A stretch of 60,923 nucleotides of DNA from Deltaproteobacteria bacterium (GTDB lineage: Bacteria > Myxococcota_A > Polyangia > Polyangiales > Sandaracinaceae), in the NCBI GenBank assembly GCA_017303575.1, contig JAFLCL010000020.1, positions 1-60,923 on the forward strand, in the 5' to 3' direction. Position numbers and translations under genes: made by a program. A model generated the notes under the pieces. It was not told the origin of the DNA. It saw only the letters and a list, made by a program, of their open reading frames with translations, and made no database searches. Below, in pieces: positions 25,438 through 34,374 of this stretch (position 1 is the first letter of the stretch; every line of letters starts with the position of its first letter).

Positions 25438-27164
25438 CAGCTCTTGGACGCGGTGGTGCTCGCTGCTTCGGCGTGGCTTCGCTTCACGTCGAGCCACGAG
25501 AAGAATTCGTCGAGCGTGTCGCGCTGCTCGGGCGGCATGTACTCGAAGTTCCTGCCGCGATCGATGATCTCCCAGAAGTCCTTGCTCGTGACGGTCTCGA
25601 GCGAGCTGCGCACCTGCTCGAGGCGCGCCTTGGGCTCCTGCGCCATGTCGTCGGCGATCTGCCGCGCCTTCTCCTCTTCACCGAGGGAGAGGTAGTAGGC
25701 CGCGAGCTTCACCTGCGCCTTGCGCACGCCGAGGAGCGCGGACTCCTGGGCCAGCGAGCGCAGCGGACGATCGAGGTTGAGGAAGTGCTCGAGCATCTTC
25801 TCCTCTTCGATGCAGCCGTGCTCGTGCGCCTGCTGGCAGAGCGAGCTCACGTCGTACGCGACGGTCTCCGTCACGAACACGAGCTTCATGTCGAAGCTCA
25901 CGTGGCCGTAGTAGGTCATGTGGCGCACGCCCTCGAGCGCGAGATCGCCGTTGCCGTCGCGGAGCAGCGCCTCCACCAGCAGGCGGTACTGGTTCATGAC
26001 GTTGTAGGCGGTGCGCACGTCGCGCGCGTTGAGCGTCGCGCGGAGGAACGAGTTCATGAAGCGGTAGGTGAGCCGCACGAGCTCGTCGTCGCCCCGCTTG
26101 CTCGCGGCCTCGCCGATGTAGCGCGTGTCGATCGCCACGAGGTAGTTGATGTCGCGCATCGACGCGAGCGCCTCGTTGTAGATGCCGAGGTACTGGCGCA
26201 TCACCTTCCACTCGACCCACGTGCCGCGCGCCTGGAGATCCGCGAGCGACTCCGGGTCCATCGCGACGAAGTCGGGGTTCAAGCGGAGCGAGGGACCGAT
26301 GCGCAGCCAGAAGTGCTGCTCGGCGGCGTCGCCCTCGCTCGTCGGAGGCTTGTGCTTCACGTACGCGAGGCAGAAGTCCTTGAGCGCATCGACGGCGCCC
26401 GACGCGATGATCTTGTCCTTGCCGCTGATGGAGTTCGACGTGATGTCGGTGAGCTCCTCCATCGCGGTGAGTGTCGCGGCCTGGAGCTCGTCGAACTCAC
26501 CGCGCGCGGCGTGAACGCCCTTCTTCGCGTTGGTCACGGCGCCGTTCCGGATGCGCGCGATGATGTTCATCGGCTCGAGGAACCAGAACACGTAGCCGAA
26601 GTAGGGCGCCATGAGCACGAGGCCCACCGTCGTCGCCGTCATCATCGCGAGGATCGCGGCGCGCGGCACGAAGTCCGCCTGGAGCGCGAAGCTCGTCCAC
26701 ACGCCGCACACGCAGATGACGAGGTAGTAGCCCATCACCGCGAGGTTGATGCGATCGCGCAAGAACATGCGCGCGACGCCCGTGTACCGATCGGCCGAGA
26801 GCTGCACGATGATGGACACGACCGTGACGACGATGCCGAAGACGGCGGCGATCATCGCGGCGAGCGAGCTCACCGAGTCGGTGACGGACTCGGGATCGAA
26901 GTCGAGGAACTGGTGCACCGCCGTGGCGTGCAGGTGATCGACGGGTCGCGGTGGACCGCCGGTGAAGAGGACGTCGATGGTGTAGAAGCTCGCGAACGCG
27001 GCGAGCGAGCTGCCCACGAGCACCAGCACGGGCACGAGCCATCGACGTGCGCCGTAGTCGTTCTTCAGCGACGAGGGCCGCATGTCCTCCATGCCCGCCT
27101 CGAGCACGCTGGTGCGTGACGGCAGTCGCGAGGGTCGTGTCGGTCGTCCCGGCGTCGTGGTCAC
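25437..27164 (-). CDS. DUF2254-like membrane protein with long cytoplasmic domain
   Basis: 575 residues. Four hydrophobic segments (about 44-65, 102-127, 145-167 and 170-195) resemble DUF2254: ADRYTGVARMFLRDRINLAVMGYY fits its conserved loop. The remaining 370 residues are helical and charged, without known motif, and probably cytoplasmic. GTG 27164 was chosen because it forms a GTGA overlap with the amine oxidase stop; ATG 27092 is the alternative. It is the middle gene of a three-gene overlap chain. The role is unknown; the DUF2254 assignment is by pattern only. Confidence 0.65.
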   Translation of the reverse strand: MTTTPGRPTRPSRLPSRTSVLEAGMEDMRPSSLKNDYGARRWLVPVLVLVGSSLAAFASFYTIDVLFTGGPPRPVDHLHATAVHQFLDFDPESVTDSVSSLAAMIAAVFGIVVTVVSIIVQLSADRYTGVARMFLRDRINLAVMGYYLVICVCGVWTSFALQADFVPRAAILAMMTATTVGLVLMAPYFGYVFWFLEPMNIIARIRNGAVTNAKKGVHAARGEFDELQAATLTAMEELTDITSNSISGKDKIIASGAVDALKDFCLAYVKHKPPTSEGDAAEQHFWLRIGPSLRLNPDFVAMDPESLADLQARGTWVEWKVMRQYLGIYNEALASMRDINYLVAIDTRYIGEAASKRGDDELVRLTYRFMNSFLRATLNARDVRTAYNVMNQYRLLVEALLRDGNGDLALEGVRHMTYYGHVSFDMKLVFVTETVAYDVSSLCQQAHEHGCIEEEKMLEHFLNLDRPLRSLAQESALLGVRKAQVKLAAYYLSLGEEEKARQIADDMAQEPKARLEQVRSSLETVTSKDFWEIIDRGRNFEYMPPEQRDTLDEFFSWLDVKRSHAEAASTTASKS

Positions 27165-28891
27165 GCGCGGACCCTCCGCGCGGCGCGCGCCAACCCGAGC
27201 AGGTGTCGCCTCGCCGAGTCGCGCGATCGCGACGCTCCCCCGAACACGATGTCCGCCGAGACCAGGCCCGCGGACACGAGCATCTCGGCGCGCCCGTCGA
27301 GACCACGCGCGCGGAGGATGTCGTCCGCCGCGCGCTGGCCCGACTCCGCCGCTCCCTCCATGAAGCCTTGGTAGTCGAGCGAGGTGTGCTCGCCCGCGAA
27401 GTAGAGACGACCCTCGGCCTCGACGGTCCCCTCGGCACCACCGATCGACCACTGCCCCGGGAGGTAGCACGCGTAGCTGCCGCGGAAGTTGGGCTGCGAG
27501 GGCCAGTGCATGCGCACGACGCGGTCGTTGCGCGCCGCGGAGAAGCCCGGCAGCGCGTCGTCGATCAGCGACGCGACGCGCTCGGCCTGACTGTCTGCGC
27601 TTCCGTCGCCGAGGCTCACGCCGCCGTCGCCGCCCGCGAAGTGCGTGAGGATGCCCTGCTCGCCGTCTTGTCCACGCGACGAGTCCCAGAAGCTCTGCGC
27701 GCCGTTGTCGGCGAAGCCCGCGCCGCTCGCCATCGCGCTCCGCCACGGACGGGTGCGCGTCTGCATCATCAGCTTCGCGTTCTGTCCGTAGCCGAGCTCG
27801 TCGATCAGCGTGCGCTTGTCGGGCGAGAGCGCGACGTCGATCTCCACGTCGCGCAGCGTGCTGAACGGCACCGTGACGAGGACCTGCTCGTACTCCCGCT
27901 CGACGCTCGATCCTCCGCGATCGAACACGAGGCGCAGCTTGCCGCCCGAGCCCTCGCGGATCGCGACGAGACGATGCTCGAGCTGGATCTGTGACTCGTA
28001 GCGCTCCGTGAGCGCCTCGGCGATCGCGCTCGAGCCTTCGTGCACGTGGTAGCGCTCGTCCGAGTCGCCGAAGATCCGGAAGGGATCGGGGCTCGTGAAG
28101 TCGACGAGGTACATGAGGTTGAGCACCGACTGCTCGTCCGCCTCGCGGCCGTACTCACCTGTGTAGGCGACGTCGAGCAGCGCGCGGATCGTCGCGTCGG
28201 CGCCGTGGCTCGGTGTCTCGAGCCACGCACGCAGCGGCGTTGCGTCGAGGCGCATGAACGCCGCGAGCGCGGCCGAGGTGGGCTCGCCGTCGGCGTCGAC
28301 GTCGAACGTGGCCTCGAGCTGCGTCGCGATCTGCTCCGCCACGGGCGCGAACGACGCGGAGATCTCGCTCACGGGCACGGCACGTCCGCCGAAGAAGTAG
28401 GTCTCGAGGAGATCGGGCTCGTAGAGATCGTCGAGCGTCAGCTCGAGCTCCATCGCGAGGCCCTGCATCACGGCGTGATCGGAGTCGATGAGCTCACCGC
28501 CGAGCTCGCAGATCTGGCCGCCGTCGAGCATGCCGCGCGCTGTGAAGGTGCGGCCGCCCGTGCGATTCCAGGCCTCGAACACATCGACGCCGACACCCAC
28601 CTGCGCGAGACGGTGCGCACACACGAGGCCTGCGAGGCCCGCGCCGACGACGGCCACGGGTGTCGCGGTGACGCCTGCGTCACATCCGGGCAGAGCCGAC
28701 CACGCGAACGCCGCGCCCGTCGCAGCGCTCGCACGGAGCACGCTGCGACGCGAGAGCAGCGACGCGCGACGCGCCAGGTACACCTCCCGCGCGCGCTCGA
28801 GGTGCTCGCAGAGAGGCTCGCCGTGACGCGACGCCGAGCGCTGGAGTCGGTAGGAGCGGCGAAGGAGATCGAAGAGACGAGTGCGCGCCAT
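27161..28891 (-). CDS. Tat-exported flavin amine oxidase
   Basis: 576 residues. A twin-arginine motif, SRRSVLRAS (about 46-54), precedes a hydrophobic stretch and cysteine, so the protein is probably folded with FAD before export and may be lipid-modified. The Rossmann dinucleotide motif is VVGAGLAGL, followed by GGRTFTA, and the C-terminal FAD segment is LYFAGEHTS. This is the flavin monoamine oxidase layout. It likely oxidises amines and releases H2O2 in the periplasm. The unusually long segment before the Tat motif (45 residues) is odd. It heads the chain with the DUF2254-like and DUF4132-like genes. The substrate is unknown. Confidence 0.85.
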   Translation of the reverse strand: MARTRLFDLLRRSYRLQRSASRHGEPLCEHLERAREVYLARRASLLSRRSVLRASAATGAAFAWSALPGCDAGVTATPVAVVGAGLAGLVCAHRLAQVGVGVDVFEAWNRTGGRTFTARGMLDGGQICELGGELIDSDHAVMQGLAMELELTLDDLYEPDLLETYFFGGRAVPVSEISASFAPVAEQIATQLEATFDVDADGEPTSAALAAFMRLDATPLRAWLETPSHGADATIRALLDVAYTGEYGREADEQSVLNLMYLVDFTSPDPFRIFGDSDERYHVHEGSSAIAEALTERYESQIQLEHRLVAIREGSGGKLRLVFDRGGSSVEREYEQVLVTVPFSTLRDVEIDVALSPDKRTLIDELGYGQNAKLMMQTRTRPWRSAMASGAGFADNGAQSFWDSSRGQDGEQGILTHFAGGDGGVSLGDGSADSQAERVASLIDDALPGFSAARNDRVVRMHWPSQPNFRGSYACYLPGQWSIGGAEGTVEAEGRLYFAGEHTSLDYQGFMEGAAESGQRAADDILRARGLDGRAEMLVSAGLVSADIVFGGASRSRDSARRHLLGLARAARRVRA

Positions 28892-28960
28892 CGGGAACCC
28901 CAGGACCAGATCGAGCGCGCCGTCGATCGCGATCGTCGCGATCGGACCGCGGCGCGATCG

Positions 28961-30025
28961 TCAGCGGTAGGTGAACCGGAGCTCGTAGTCGCACAGCTGG
29001 TAGACGTCGCCCTCTTCGATGCGTCGCCCGTCCACGCGGCGGCCCTGGTACTCGACGCCGTTCGTCGAGCCGAGGTCCTTCATGTAGTAGTTGCCGTTCT
29101 GGTAGATGATCGCCGCGTGGCGGCGCGAGATGTTGCCGTCCTTGATGGGGAGATCGGCGGTCTTGGCGCCGCGCCCGATGATGAACTCCTCTTTGTTCAC
29201 CGGATAACGCTGGCCGTTGAAGATGACGTAGAGCATCTGCGCGGGCTGGATCAGCCCACCGCCGCTCCCACCACCACCGGGCAACGGCGGCGGACCACTG
29301 CTTCCCTGCGCGTTCGGTCCCGTCGCGGGACGGCTCGGCGGAGGCGGCGGATAGGACGAGGGTGCCTGCGTCGCAGGGGCGCGCGCGGGCGGCGCGGGAT
29401 AGCCGGCTGGCTGCTGGTTGCCGTAGCCCTGCGCGACGGGAGGCGCGGGGTAGCCAGGAGTGGACGGCGACGGCGTGTAGCCGCCATAGCCCTGTTGGCC
29501 GTAGCCCGGTTGCCCACCTTGGGGCCCGTAGCCTCCTTGGCCCTGACCGTACGCAGCTTGCTGAGGCGGAGCGCCGTAGCCTTGCTGCGGCTGCGCGCCA
29601 CCGTAGCCCTGCGGAGGCTGGCCCTGGCCGTAGCCCTGCTGACCGTAGCCTTGCGGCTGGCCCTGACCGTACGCGGGCGGGGCTGGATAGCCTTGTCCCG
29701 ATCCGCTCGTTGAGGTGCGCGTCGGCGGCGCGGGATAACCAGGCTGCGACGGCGCCGCGCCGCCATAGGGACGCGGAGGTGGAGGCGCAGACGCGATCTG
29801 CGGCCCGCCCGCAGCCTGCGCAGCCGCGACGCCCGCGCCCGGCGTGCCCGCCGTCGAGGGCTCTCCACGCGCGCCGTAATTCCGCGAGCGTGCGTATTGC
29901 CGCATCGCCTCGTTGATCAGGTAGTCGACCGAGCACTCGAGCTCGCCGCTCATCTGCTCGAAGATCTCCCAGAGATAGTCCCGACATTGGAACTGCCTCA
30001 GGGTCTTCTTGTTCTGGTCGTTCAT
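28961..30025 (-). CDS. FHA-domain protein with Gln/Gly/Tyr-rich linker
   Basis: 354 residues in three parts. Residues 1-50 look like a ribbon-helix-helix or similar small dimerising unit ([20 protein letters not shown], then [10 protein letters not shown]). Residues 51-260 are low complexity, with many QGYG, QGQP and GYPAPP units, like prion-like or phase-separating domains. Residues 275-354 are an FHA domain with GRG (284), NISRRHA (299-304) and GSTNG (319-323), which recognises phosphothreonine. AGGAG stands 6 nt before the ATG at 30025. It ends a reverse operon with ExbB/D genes, so a phospho-dependent regulator of that motor is plausible, and Ser/Thr kinases exist nearby. Confidence 0.82.
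   Translation of the reverse strand: MNDQNKKTLRQFQCRDYLWEIFEQMSGELECSVDYLINEAMRQYARSRNYGARGEPSTAGTPGAGVAAAQAAGGPQIASAPPPPRPYGGAAPSQPGYPAPPTRTSTSGSGQGYPAPPAYGQGQPQGYGQQGYGQGQPPQGYGGAQPQQGYGAPPQQAAYGQGQGGYGPQGGQPGYGQQGYGGYTPSPSTPGYPAPPVAQGYGNQQPAGYPAPPARAPATQAPSSYPPPPPSRPATGPNAQGSSGPPPLPGGGGSGGGLIQPAQMLYVIFNGQRYPVNKEEFIIGRGAKTADLPIKDGNISRRHAAIIYQNGNYYMKDLGSTNGVEYQGRRVDGRRIEEGDVYQLCDYELRFTYR
29390..29707. repeat. Repeats encoding the QGYG-rich linker
   Basis: This stretch of the FHA gene contains many degenerate short repeats of the type tagccctg / ccgtagcc / ctggcc. On the reverse strand they encode QGYG, QGQP and GYPAPP (residues about 107-212). The units are short and variable, so slippage-driven length variation is likely. 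Confidence 0.65.
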
Positions 30026-30068
30026 GTCGACTCCTGCCCGCTCACTCGTTCCGCCCTCGATCGAACTC

Positions 30069-31664
30069 TCACGGTGCCGCGGGGGCGCCCGCTGCCGGTG
30101 CCGGTGCTGCGGGAGCCGCTGCTGCCGGCGTGCTGACACGCTCGCGGATCGCCGAGATCGCTCCCGTCGCGATCGCGCCGATCGTCCCGTGCTCGTTCCA
30201 GTGCTCTCCGACGGTCGCCACCGTCGAGGTCGTCAGCGGCTGGAGCGCCGCGAGATCCGCCTCGGTGCCGACGCGCTCGAAGTAGTAGAGCGCGAGCGCC
30301 TGCTCGAACCACAGGCTCGACGTGAGACGCGCACGCATGAGATCCGTGGGCGCCGGGCGAACCTGCGCGAGACGCTCGGCGTAGCCGTGCAGCTCCTCAC
30401 GGGCGTACGCCTCGCCCGTGCCGCGCGGAAGACGCGTGAGCCACTCGGCCACCACCTCCGCACCCCCCAGCGAGAGCAGCAGCGTGCCGACGCGCCAGCG
30501 TGCACGCCACGCAGTCGCGCTCGTCGCGGAGGGCTGCGTCGCGATCGGCCACAGCTGCGGGAGCACCGATCGATCGCGCGAGTCCGCGATGCGATCGAAC
30601 GCGTAGTCGCGCACGCGATCGGGCTGCGTCGCGTCGAGCGCGAGCGCGAGCAGCGGCGTGGTCTGCCCGGGCTGCACGTGACCCTCGAGCGCCTGGAGCG
30701 CCGTCACGCGACGCGTCTCGAGCTCGGGGGTGGTGCTGGGCTGCTGCGCGACGACGAGCAGACGCGCGGCGACAGGCGGCTGATCGGCGAGGTGATGCAT
30801 CGCGGGGAGCGCGCCCGTGGTGATGAACTGCTCGCGGTTGAACGCGACGCCGCGCGCCACCTGCTCGTCGGTGAGCGTGCGCGGAGGCACGGCCGCGGCG
30901 GCCTGCTGTCGAAGTCGATCGCCGAGCCAGGTCCCGAACTCCGCGCTCTCCATCTCGATCTCGATCTCGACGATGCGCGCGCCTGCGCGCTGCTTGGTCG
31001 GCTCGTCGCCGAGCTGGGAGATGAGCTCACAGATCTTGGTGAGCGCCTGCTGCGGGAGACGCGCGTTCATCGCCTCGACGAGGCGCGACGCCGCGGGCGC
31101 ACCGAGCTGTCGGATCACCTGCTCTGCGGAGAAGCTGCCCGCGAGGCTGCGACCGTTGAAGTCCTCCACGAACCATCCGACGACGGCGTCGGTGAGCTGC
31201 GCCTGGATCGGCGGGCTAGAGAACTGGAGCACCACGAACGCCGCGTCCTTGGCGCGGACCTGGATCGCCGCAGGCCCCGTGTCGGGCCCGGTTCCCTGCG
31301 CAGGCGCGCCTGCCGCGGCGCCGCGTCCCTGCATCATCTCGATGAGGCTCGGGGCCATGCCGTCGACGATGCGACGGCGCGTCTCGTCGGGCATCTGTCG
31401 CAGCGCGCCCTGGAGCTCGCTGATGCCCTCGACGTCCGCACGATCCATCTCGACGAGCGCGAGGCCCGCGCGCACACGCAGCGGGTCGCTGTACTTGTCC
31501 GCGAGCAGGACCGCGACGATCTTGCCCGGTCCGCGCACCGTGGTCTTCCACGCCTCGATGTCCGCCTCGGTCACGGCGCACGCGGACGCGAGGATCGCGA
31601 TGCCGAGGATCAGCGCGATCCGAGACGTCCATCCCGCCTCACGGGAAGAGCCCGCGCCACTCAC
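30069..31664 (-). CDS. Alpha-helical (HEAT-like) lipoprotein linked to ExbB/D genes
   Basis: About 531 residues from GTG 31664; ATG 31721 upstream would give 550. The signal ends at LASAC. The body is rich in Ala/Leu helices in pairs, such as [29 protein letters not shown] and [24 protein letters not shown], a HEAT/ARM-like layout. The C-terminus is an Ala/Pro-rich tail. No catalytic motif is seen. It lies between the ExbB/D genes and the FHA gene on the same strand (43 bp before the latter), so it may be a periplasmic partner of the motor. The start remains uncertain; GTG gives the more usual signal length. Confidence 0.65.
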   Translation of the reverse strand: MSGAGSSREAGWTSRIALILGIAILASACAVTEADIEAWKTTVRGPGKIVAVLLADKYSDPLRVRAGLALVEMDRADVEGISELQGALRQMPDETRRRIVDGMAPSLIEMMQGRGAAAGAPAQGTGPDTGPAAIQVRAKDAAFVVLQFSSPPIQAQLTDAVVGWFVEDFNGRSLAGSFSAEQVIRQLGAPAASRLVEAMNARLPQQALTKICELISQLGDEPTKQRAGARIVEIEIEMESAEFGTWLGDRLRQQAAAAVPPRTLTDEQVARGVAFNREQFITTGALPAMHHLADQPPVAARLLVVAQQPSTTPELETRRVTALQALEGHVQPGQTTPLLALALDATQPDRVRDYAFDRIADSRDRSVLPQLWPIATQPSATSATAWRARWRVGTLLLSLGGAEVVAEWLTRLPRGTGEAYAREELHGYAERLAQVRPAPTDLMRARLTSSLWFEQALALYYFERVGTEADLAALQPLTTSTVATVGEHWNEHGTIGAIATGAISAIRERVSTPAAAAPAAPAPAAGAPAAP

Positions 31665-31918
31665 CCAGGAACGGGATGACGAGCGCGTGCGTTCGATCAG
31701 CGGCGATCCGAGAAGGCGCATGGAACCTCGAGGAGAGTCCGCGCTCGAGCGGCGAGGACAACAGAGCATCGGAGCAGAGCGAGGTGAAGGGATGGGCGAG
31801 CCTCGCGGGGTCAGCGCGAGGGGCCACGATGGTACCGACCGCCCCGCGCCGCGATCAAGTCGCAACACCCCAGACATGCACAGGTGTCGCCCACGCGCGC
31901 CCCGCGAGGCGCGCGCGC

Positions 31919-32506
31919 TCACTGGGCCTCGCCGCCCGTCGGGGCCGTGCCATTGGCAGAGCCCTGGAGCACGACGAAGTGCAGCTCCGCGAACTCCGCC
32001 TGACCGAGCGTGTAGATCACCTCGGAGAGGGTGCGGAACGGCGTCCGACGGTCCGCGATGATCTGCACCGCGCCGCGGAAAGGACGGTTCGGGTTGCGCG
32101 ACGCGATCAGCTTCAGGCGATCGCGGTGCTGGAGCATCACCGCGTGGAGCGGCGTGACGAGGAAGCCGTTGGCGCCGCCCTGCTTCTGGCTCGGGTCGAC
32201 CGTGCCGTTGCGGAGGCTCATCACGCGGTGGTTGTCCACCATGATGTCGGCGCGCGTGATCTGGACGGGCAGCGCCTCGGTCAGCTCCTGACGCGAGATG
32301 GAGTACGGGATCTGGAGATCCTCGGACTGCATGACGTTCGCGCTCTCCTGCGCGAACTGCATGATCAGGAAGACGAGGAGGATCGTCATCATGTCCATCA
32401 TCGGATAGATGTTGATGGACTGCTCTTCGTGCTCCGGGTGCTTCTTGTTCTTGCGCCGGATGAGCGCGGCGACCTGCCCCGCGGTGGCCTGCTTCGGCTC
32501 GCTCAT
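31919..32506 (-). CDS. ExbD/TolR-family protein
   Basis: 195 residues. One N-terminal helix carries the proton-path Asp in YPMMDMMTILLVF (D38); a periplasmic domain follows. The C-terminal domain has the ExbD-type VQIIADRRTPFRTLSEVIYTLGQ segment. In ExbB/ExbD and TolQ/TolR complexes this helix couples proton flow to work on the outer membrane. It is the second ExbD of the reverse operon, overlapping the first by ATGA. The periplasmic part is longer than usual (about 130 residues), with a mid insertion containing KQGGANGFLV. Confidence 0.85.
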   Translation of the reverse strand: MSEPKQATAGQVAALIRRKNKKHPEHEEQSINIYPMMDMMTILLVFLIMQFAQESANVMQSEDLQIPYSISRQELTEALPVQITRADIMVDNHRVMSLRNGTVDPSQKQGGANGFLVTPLHAVMLQHRDRLKLIASRNPNRPFRGAVQIIADRRTPFRTLSEVIYTLGQAEFAELHFVVLQGSANGTAPTGGEAQ

Positions 32507-33093
32507 CGCACACCCGCAGAGAGAAGCATCTCGGGGAAGAGCGGCAGCTCACCATCGGCGCGGATCGCATCCATCGCCGCGATGAGGTGACGGTACTCGA
32601 CGTTCGGATCGGCCGAGAGGATGGCCTGGTTCTCGTCGGGGAACTGGCCCTTCACCGTCGCGAGGCAGCGCGTGAGCCCACGCCAGTCGTACACGTCGGG
32701 CTGACCATCGTGGTTCGCATCGGTGGCCGGGTTCGGGAGGTTCGGCACCGTGATCACGCGTCCCGGCTGCATCTGGGTGCAGCCCGGCGCGAGCTTGCCG
32801 CCCGAGCCCGCCACGATGATGCCGTTCTCCGCGATCGTCACCGAGAGGTTCAACGACGCCTGCGGCTGCACGCCGCCGCGTCCGCCTCGGCTCGTCGTGG
32901 GCAGTCGTGCATCCAGCTCGCTCGACACGACGATGTACGCCGTGAGGGTGAGCAGGAACATGATGATGTTCACGACGATGTCGAGGAACGGGACGATGTT
33001 GAGCTCGCCCGCAGCCTCCGAAGGATCCAGCTCGTGGATCTTCGTCTTCTTGCGGACGTACGCCTTCTGTCGGGGGGAGAGCGTGCCGGACAT
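32503..33093 (-). CDS. ExbD/TolR-family protein with EF-hand-like loop
   Basis: 196 residues. The N-terminal helix has the proton-path Asp (LNIVPFLDIVVNIIMF, D38). The periplasmic domain contains a calcium-loop-like stretch D125-A-N-H-D-G-Q-P-D-V-Y-D136, flanked by C105 and C143. ExbD proteins do not usually have this. The C-terminal ADPNVEYRHLIAAMDAI is the ExbD-type end. It is the first ExbD of the reverse operon, separated from ExbB by 129 bp with two hairpins, and overlaps the second ExbD by 4 bp. ATG 33093 was chosen over one further upstream, since the helix spacing then fits. Confidence 0.85.
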   Translation of the reverse strand: MSGTLSPRQKAYVRKKTKIHELDPSEAAGELNIVPFLDIVVNIIMFLLTLTAYIVVSSELDARLPTTSRGGRGGVQPQASLNLSVTIAENGIIVAGSGGKLAPGCTQMQPGRVITVPNLPNPATDANHDGQPDVYDWRGLTRCLATVKGQFPDENQAILSADPNVEYRHLIAAMDAIRADGELPLFPEMLLSAGVR

Positions 33094-33156
33094 CGGTGTT
33101 GCCCAAGCCTGTCGTTCGAGGGGTTCGTTCGCAGACGCCAAGCGAGGTGGGACCCC

Positions 33157-33172
33157 GCGCGGAGCGCCGCGC
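33157..33172 (-). other. Hairpin between exbB and exbD, reverse operon
   Basis: GCGCGG (33157-33162), loop agcg, CCGCGC (33167-33172) form a perfect 6-bp stem in the 129 bp between exbB and the first exbD. It may affect mRNA stability or termination and so set the ExbB:ExbD ratio. Confidence 0.45.
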
Positions 33173-33200
33173 AGCGAAGCAGTGCGCGCGGCGGCCGGGT

Positions 33201-33217
33201 CTGGGGCGGAGCCCCAG
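33201..33217 (-). other. Hairpin right after exbB, reverse operon
   Basis: CTGGGGC (33201-33207), loop gga, GCCCCAG (33211-33217) is a perfect 7-bp stem 5 nt after the exbB stop codon (33223-33225). There is no T-tract. The forward operon also has two hairpins at the same place. Confidence 0.5.
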
Positions 33218-33222
33218 GAGGA

Positions 33223-33846
33223 TCAGCGACCCTTGTTCAGGAGGAGGTTCTCGAGCTTCATGGTCGAGAGCTCCATGTCCTGCTTGATGTTCTTCGTCAT
33301 CGTGTGGAGCACGAGATGGAAGATCATGCAGAGCACGGCGATGCCGAGGCCGAGCGCTGTGTTCCACATGGCTTCCGAGATGCCGCCCGAGAGGATCTGC
33401 GCGCGCTGCGACGCTTCCGCGTGAGCCACGGCGCCGAAGGCCTTGATGAGACCCGAGATCGTGCCGAGGAGGCCGATGAGCGTCGCGATGTTCGCGAGCG
33501 TCCACAGCCACGGCGTGCGCTTCTCGAGGATCGGGTGGAGCTCGGCCCACTTCTCTTCCATCGCGGCGATGACGGCGTCGTCACCCTTCTGCGACTGGGT
33601 GAGGCCCGACTTCACGACCTGCAGGAGCGGCAGCGGCGCCGCCTCGCAGAGCTTGATCGCGCGATCGATGTTGCCCGCCTGCACCAGCTTGCGGATCTGC
33701 GCCATGAACTCACCCGAGTTCACGCGGTACTTCGTGAGCAGGAAGACGAACCGCTCGACGATGATCGCGATGACGAACGCCAGCACGGCGACGTTGAAGA
33801 ACGAGAAGGGCGCTCCATCTCGCAGGGCGTTCCAGATAGTCTCCAT
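33223..33846 (-). CDS. ExbB/TolQ/MotA-family protein
   Basis: 207 residues with three helices: about 18-38, 112-135 (LANIATLIGLLGTISGLIKAFG) and 155-182. The last two form the proton-conducting pore with ExbD. The cytoplasmic segment between helices 1 and 2 (NSGEFMAQIRKLVQAGNIDRAIKLCEAAP) is typical. GGGAG stands 8 nt before the ATG. It is the first gene of the reverse ExbB-ExbD-ExbD operon. No TonB or Tol gene is nearby, so the motor output is unknown. One ExbB with two ExbD genes resembles AglRQS, the gliding motor of Myxococcus. Confidence 0.9.
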   Translation of the reverse strand: METIWNALRDGAPFSFFNVAVLAFVIAIIVERFVFLLTKYRVNSGEFMAQIRKLVQAGNIDRAIKLCEAAPLPLLQVVKSGLTQSQKGDDAVIAAMEEKWAELHPILEKRTPWLWTLANIATLIGLLGTISGLIKAFGAVAHAEASQRAQILSGGISEAMWNTALGLGIAVLCMIFHLVLHTMTKNIKQDMELSTMKLENLLLNKGR

Positions 33847-33977
33847 CTACGCGACTCCCGATCTCTGTGGTTCACGAGCCGGAACCAATGCTTCGGATGC
33901 GCTCGCCACGGGCCCTTCGTACGACACGACGGAGGGCCCCCGAGCGCGACGGCACGCTAACCGACGCTCACCACGCG

Positions 33978-33983
33978 TGTCAA
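33978..33983 (-). promoter_or_regulatory. -35 box of the reverse exbB promoter
   Basis: Reverse-strand TTGACA is a perfect -35 match. With an 18-bp spacer TAGCGT (33954-33959) is the best -10, a 3 of 6 match. The mRNA leader would be about 100 nt. The -10 is uncertain. Confidence 0.4.
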
Positions 33984-34155
33984 CGAGAGAAGGGAATCGT
34001 TCATGATCGCACACGAGCCGGGAACCTCGTTGCGGCTCGGGCCTCTAACGACACTGGCAGGTCTGCCCTCGGGGCCGCCACCGGCCGCGAGGCGTCCCGC
34101 TCGCGGTTCGTGTTCGTGACGAGAGCACGCGTGATCCCGACGCCCGAGATCAGTG

Positions 34156-34183
34156 TTGACATGGAGGACCACCTCTATATCAT
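34156..34183 (+). promoter_or_regulatory. Near-consensus sigma-70 promoter of the forward exbB operon
   Basis: TTGACA (34156-34161) and TATCAT (34178-34183, 5 of 6 matches) are 16 bp apart. Such AT-rich near-consensus elements are rare in this sequence. Transcription would start near 34190, giving a leader of about 185 nt before the ATG at 34375. The leader contains a tandem TGTGATCCGA pair. Confidence 0.7.
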
Positions 34184-34215
34184 CGCGGCCCGTTCTCGAG
34201 GCTACGCCTCTAGCT

Positions 34216-34238
34216 TGTGATCCGATGCTGTGATCCGA
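34216..34238. repeat. Direct repeat TGTGATCCGA x2 in the exbB leader
   Basis: TGTGATCCGA occurs at 34216-34225 and again at 34229-34238, 13 bp apart. It lies downstream of the forward promoter and inside the leader. It could be an operator or an RNA-level element; the function is unknown. Confidence 0.5.
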
Positions 34239-34374
34239 GAGCGCGCGCGACGAACGCGGGCGCGAACCGATGTTTCTGTCCGTGTCGATCTCCATCCGGA
34301 GCGACGCGACGAATCGAGCGACTGGCCGTGGCGATCTGCGGTCCGTGGCTCGCGAGGAGAGGAGAAGAAGAGGA

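Larger units (their letters stand above)
33847..34374. promoter_or_regulatory. Divergent promoter region between two ExbB operons
   Basis: 528 bp with no convincing gene between two divergent exbB starts. Forward: TTGACA (34156-34161), 16 bp, TATCAT (34178-34183). Reverse: TTGACA at 33983-33978 with a weaker TAGCGT (33959-33954). A direct repeat of TGTGATCCGA lies at 34216-34225 and 34229-34238. The forward leader is about 185 nt. Confidence 0.7.
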
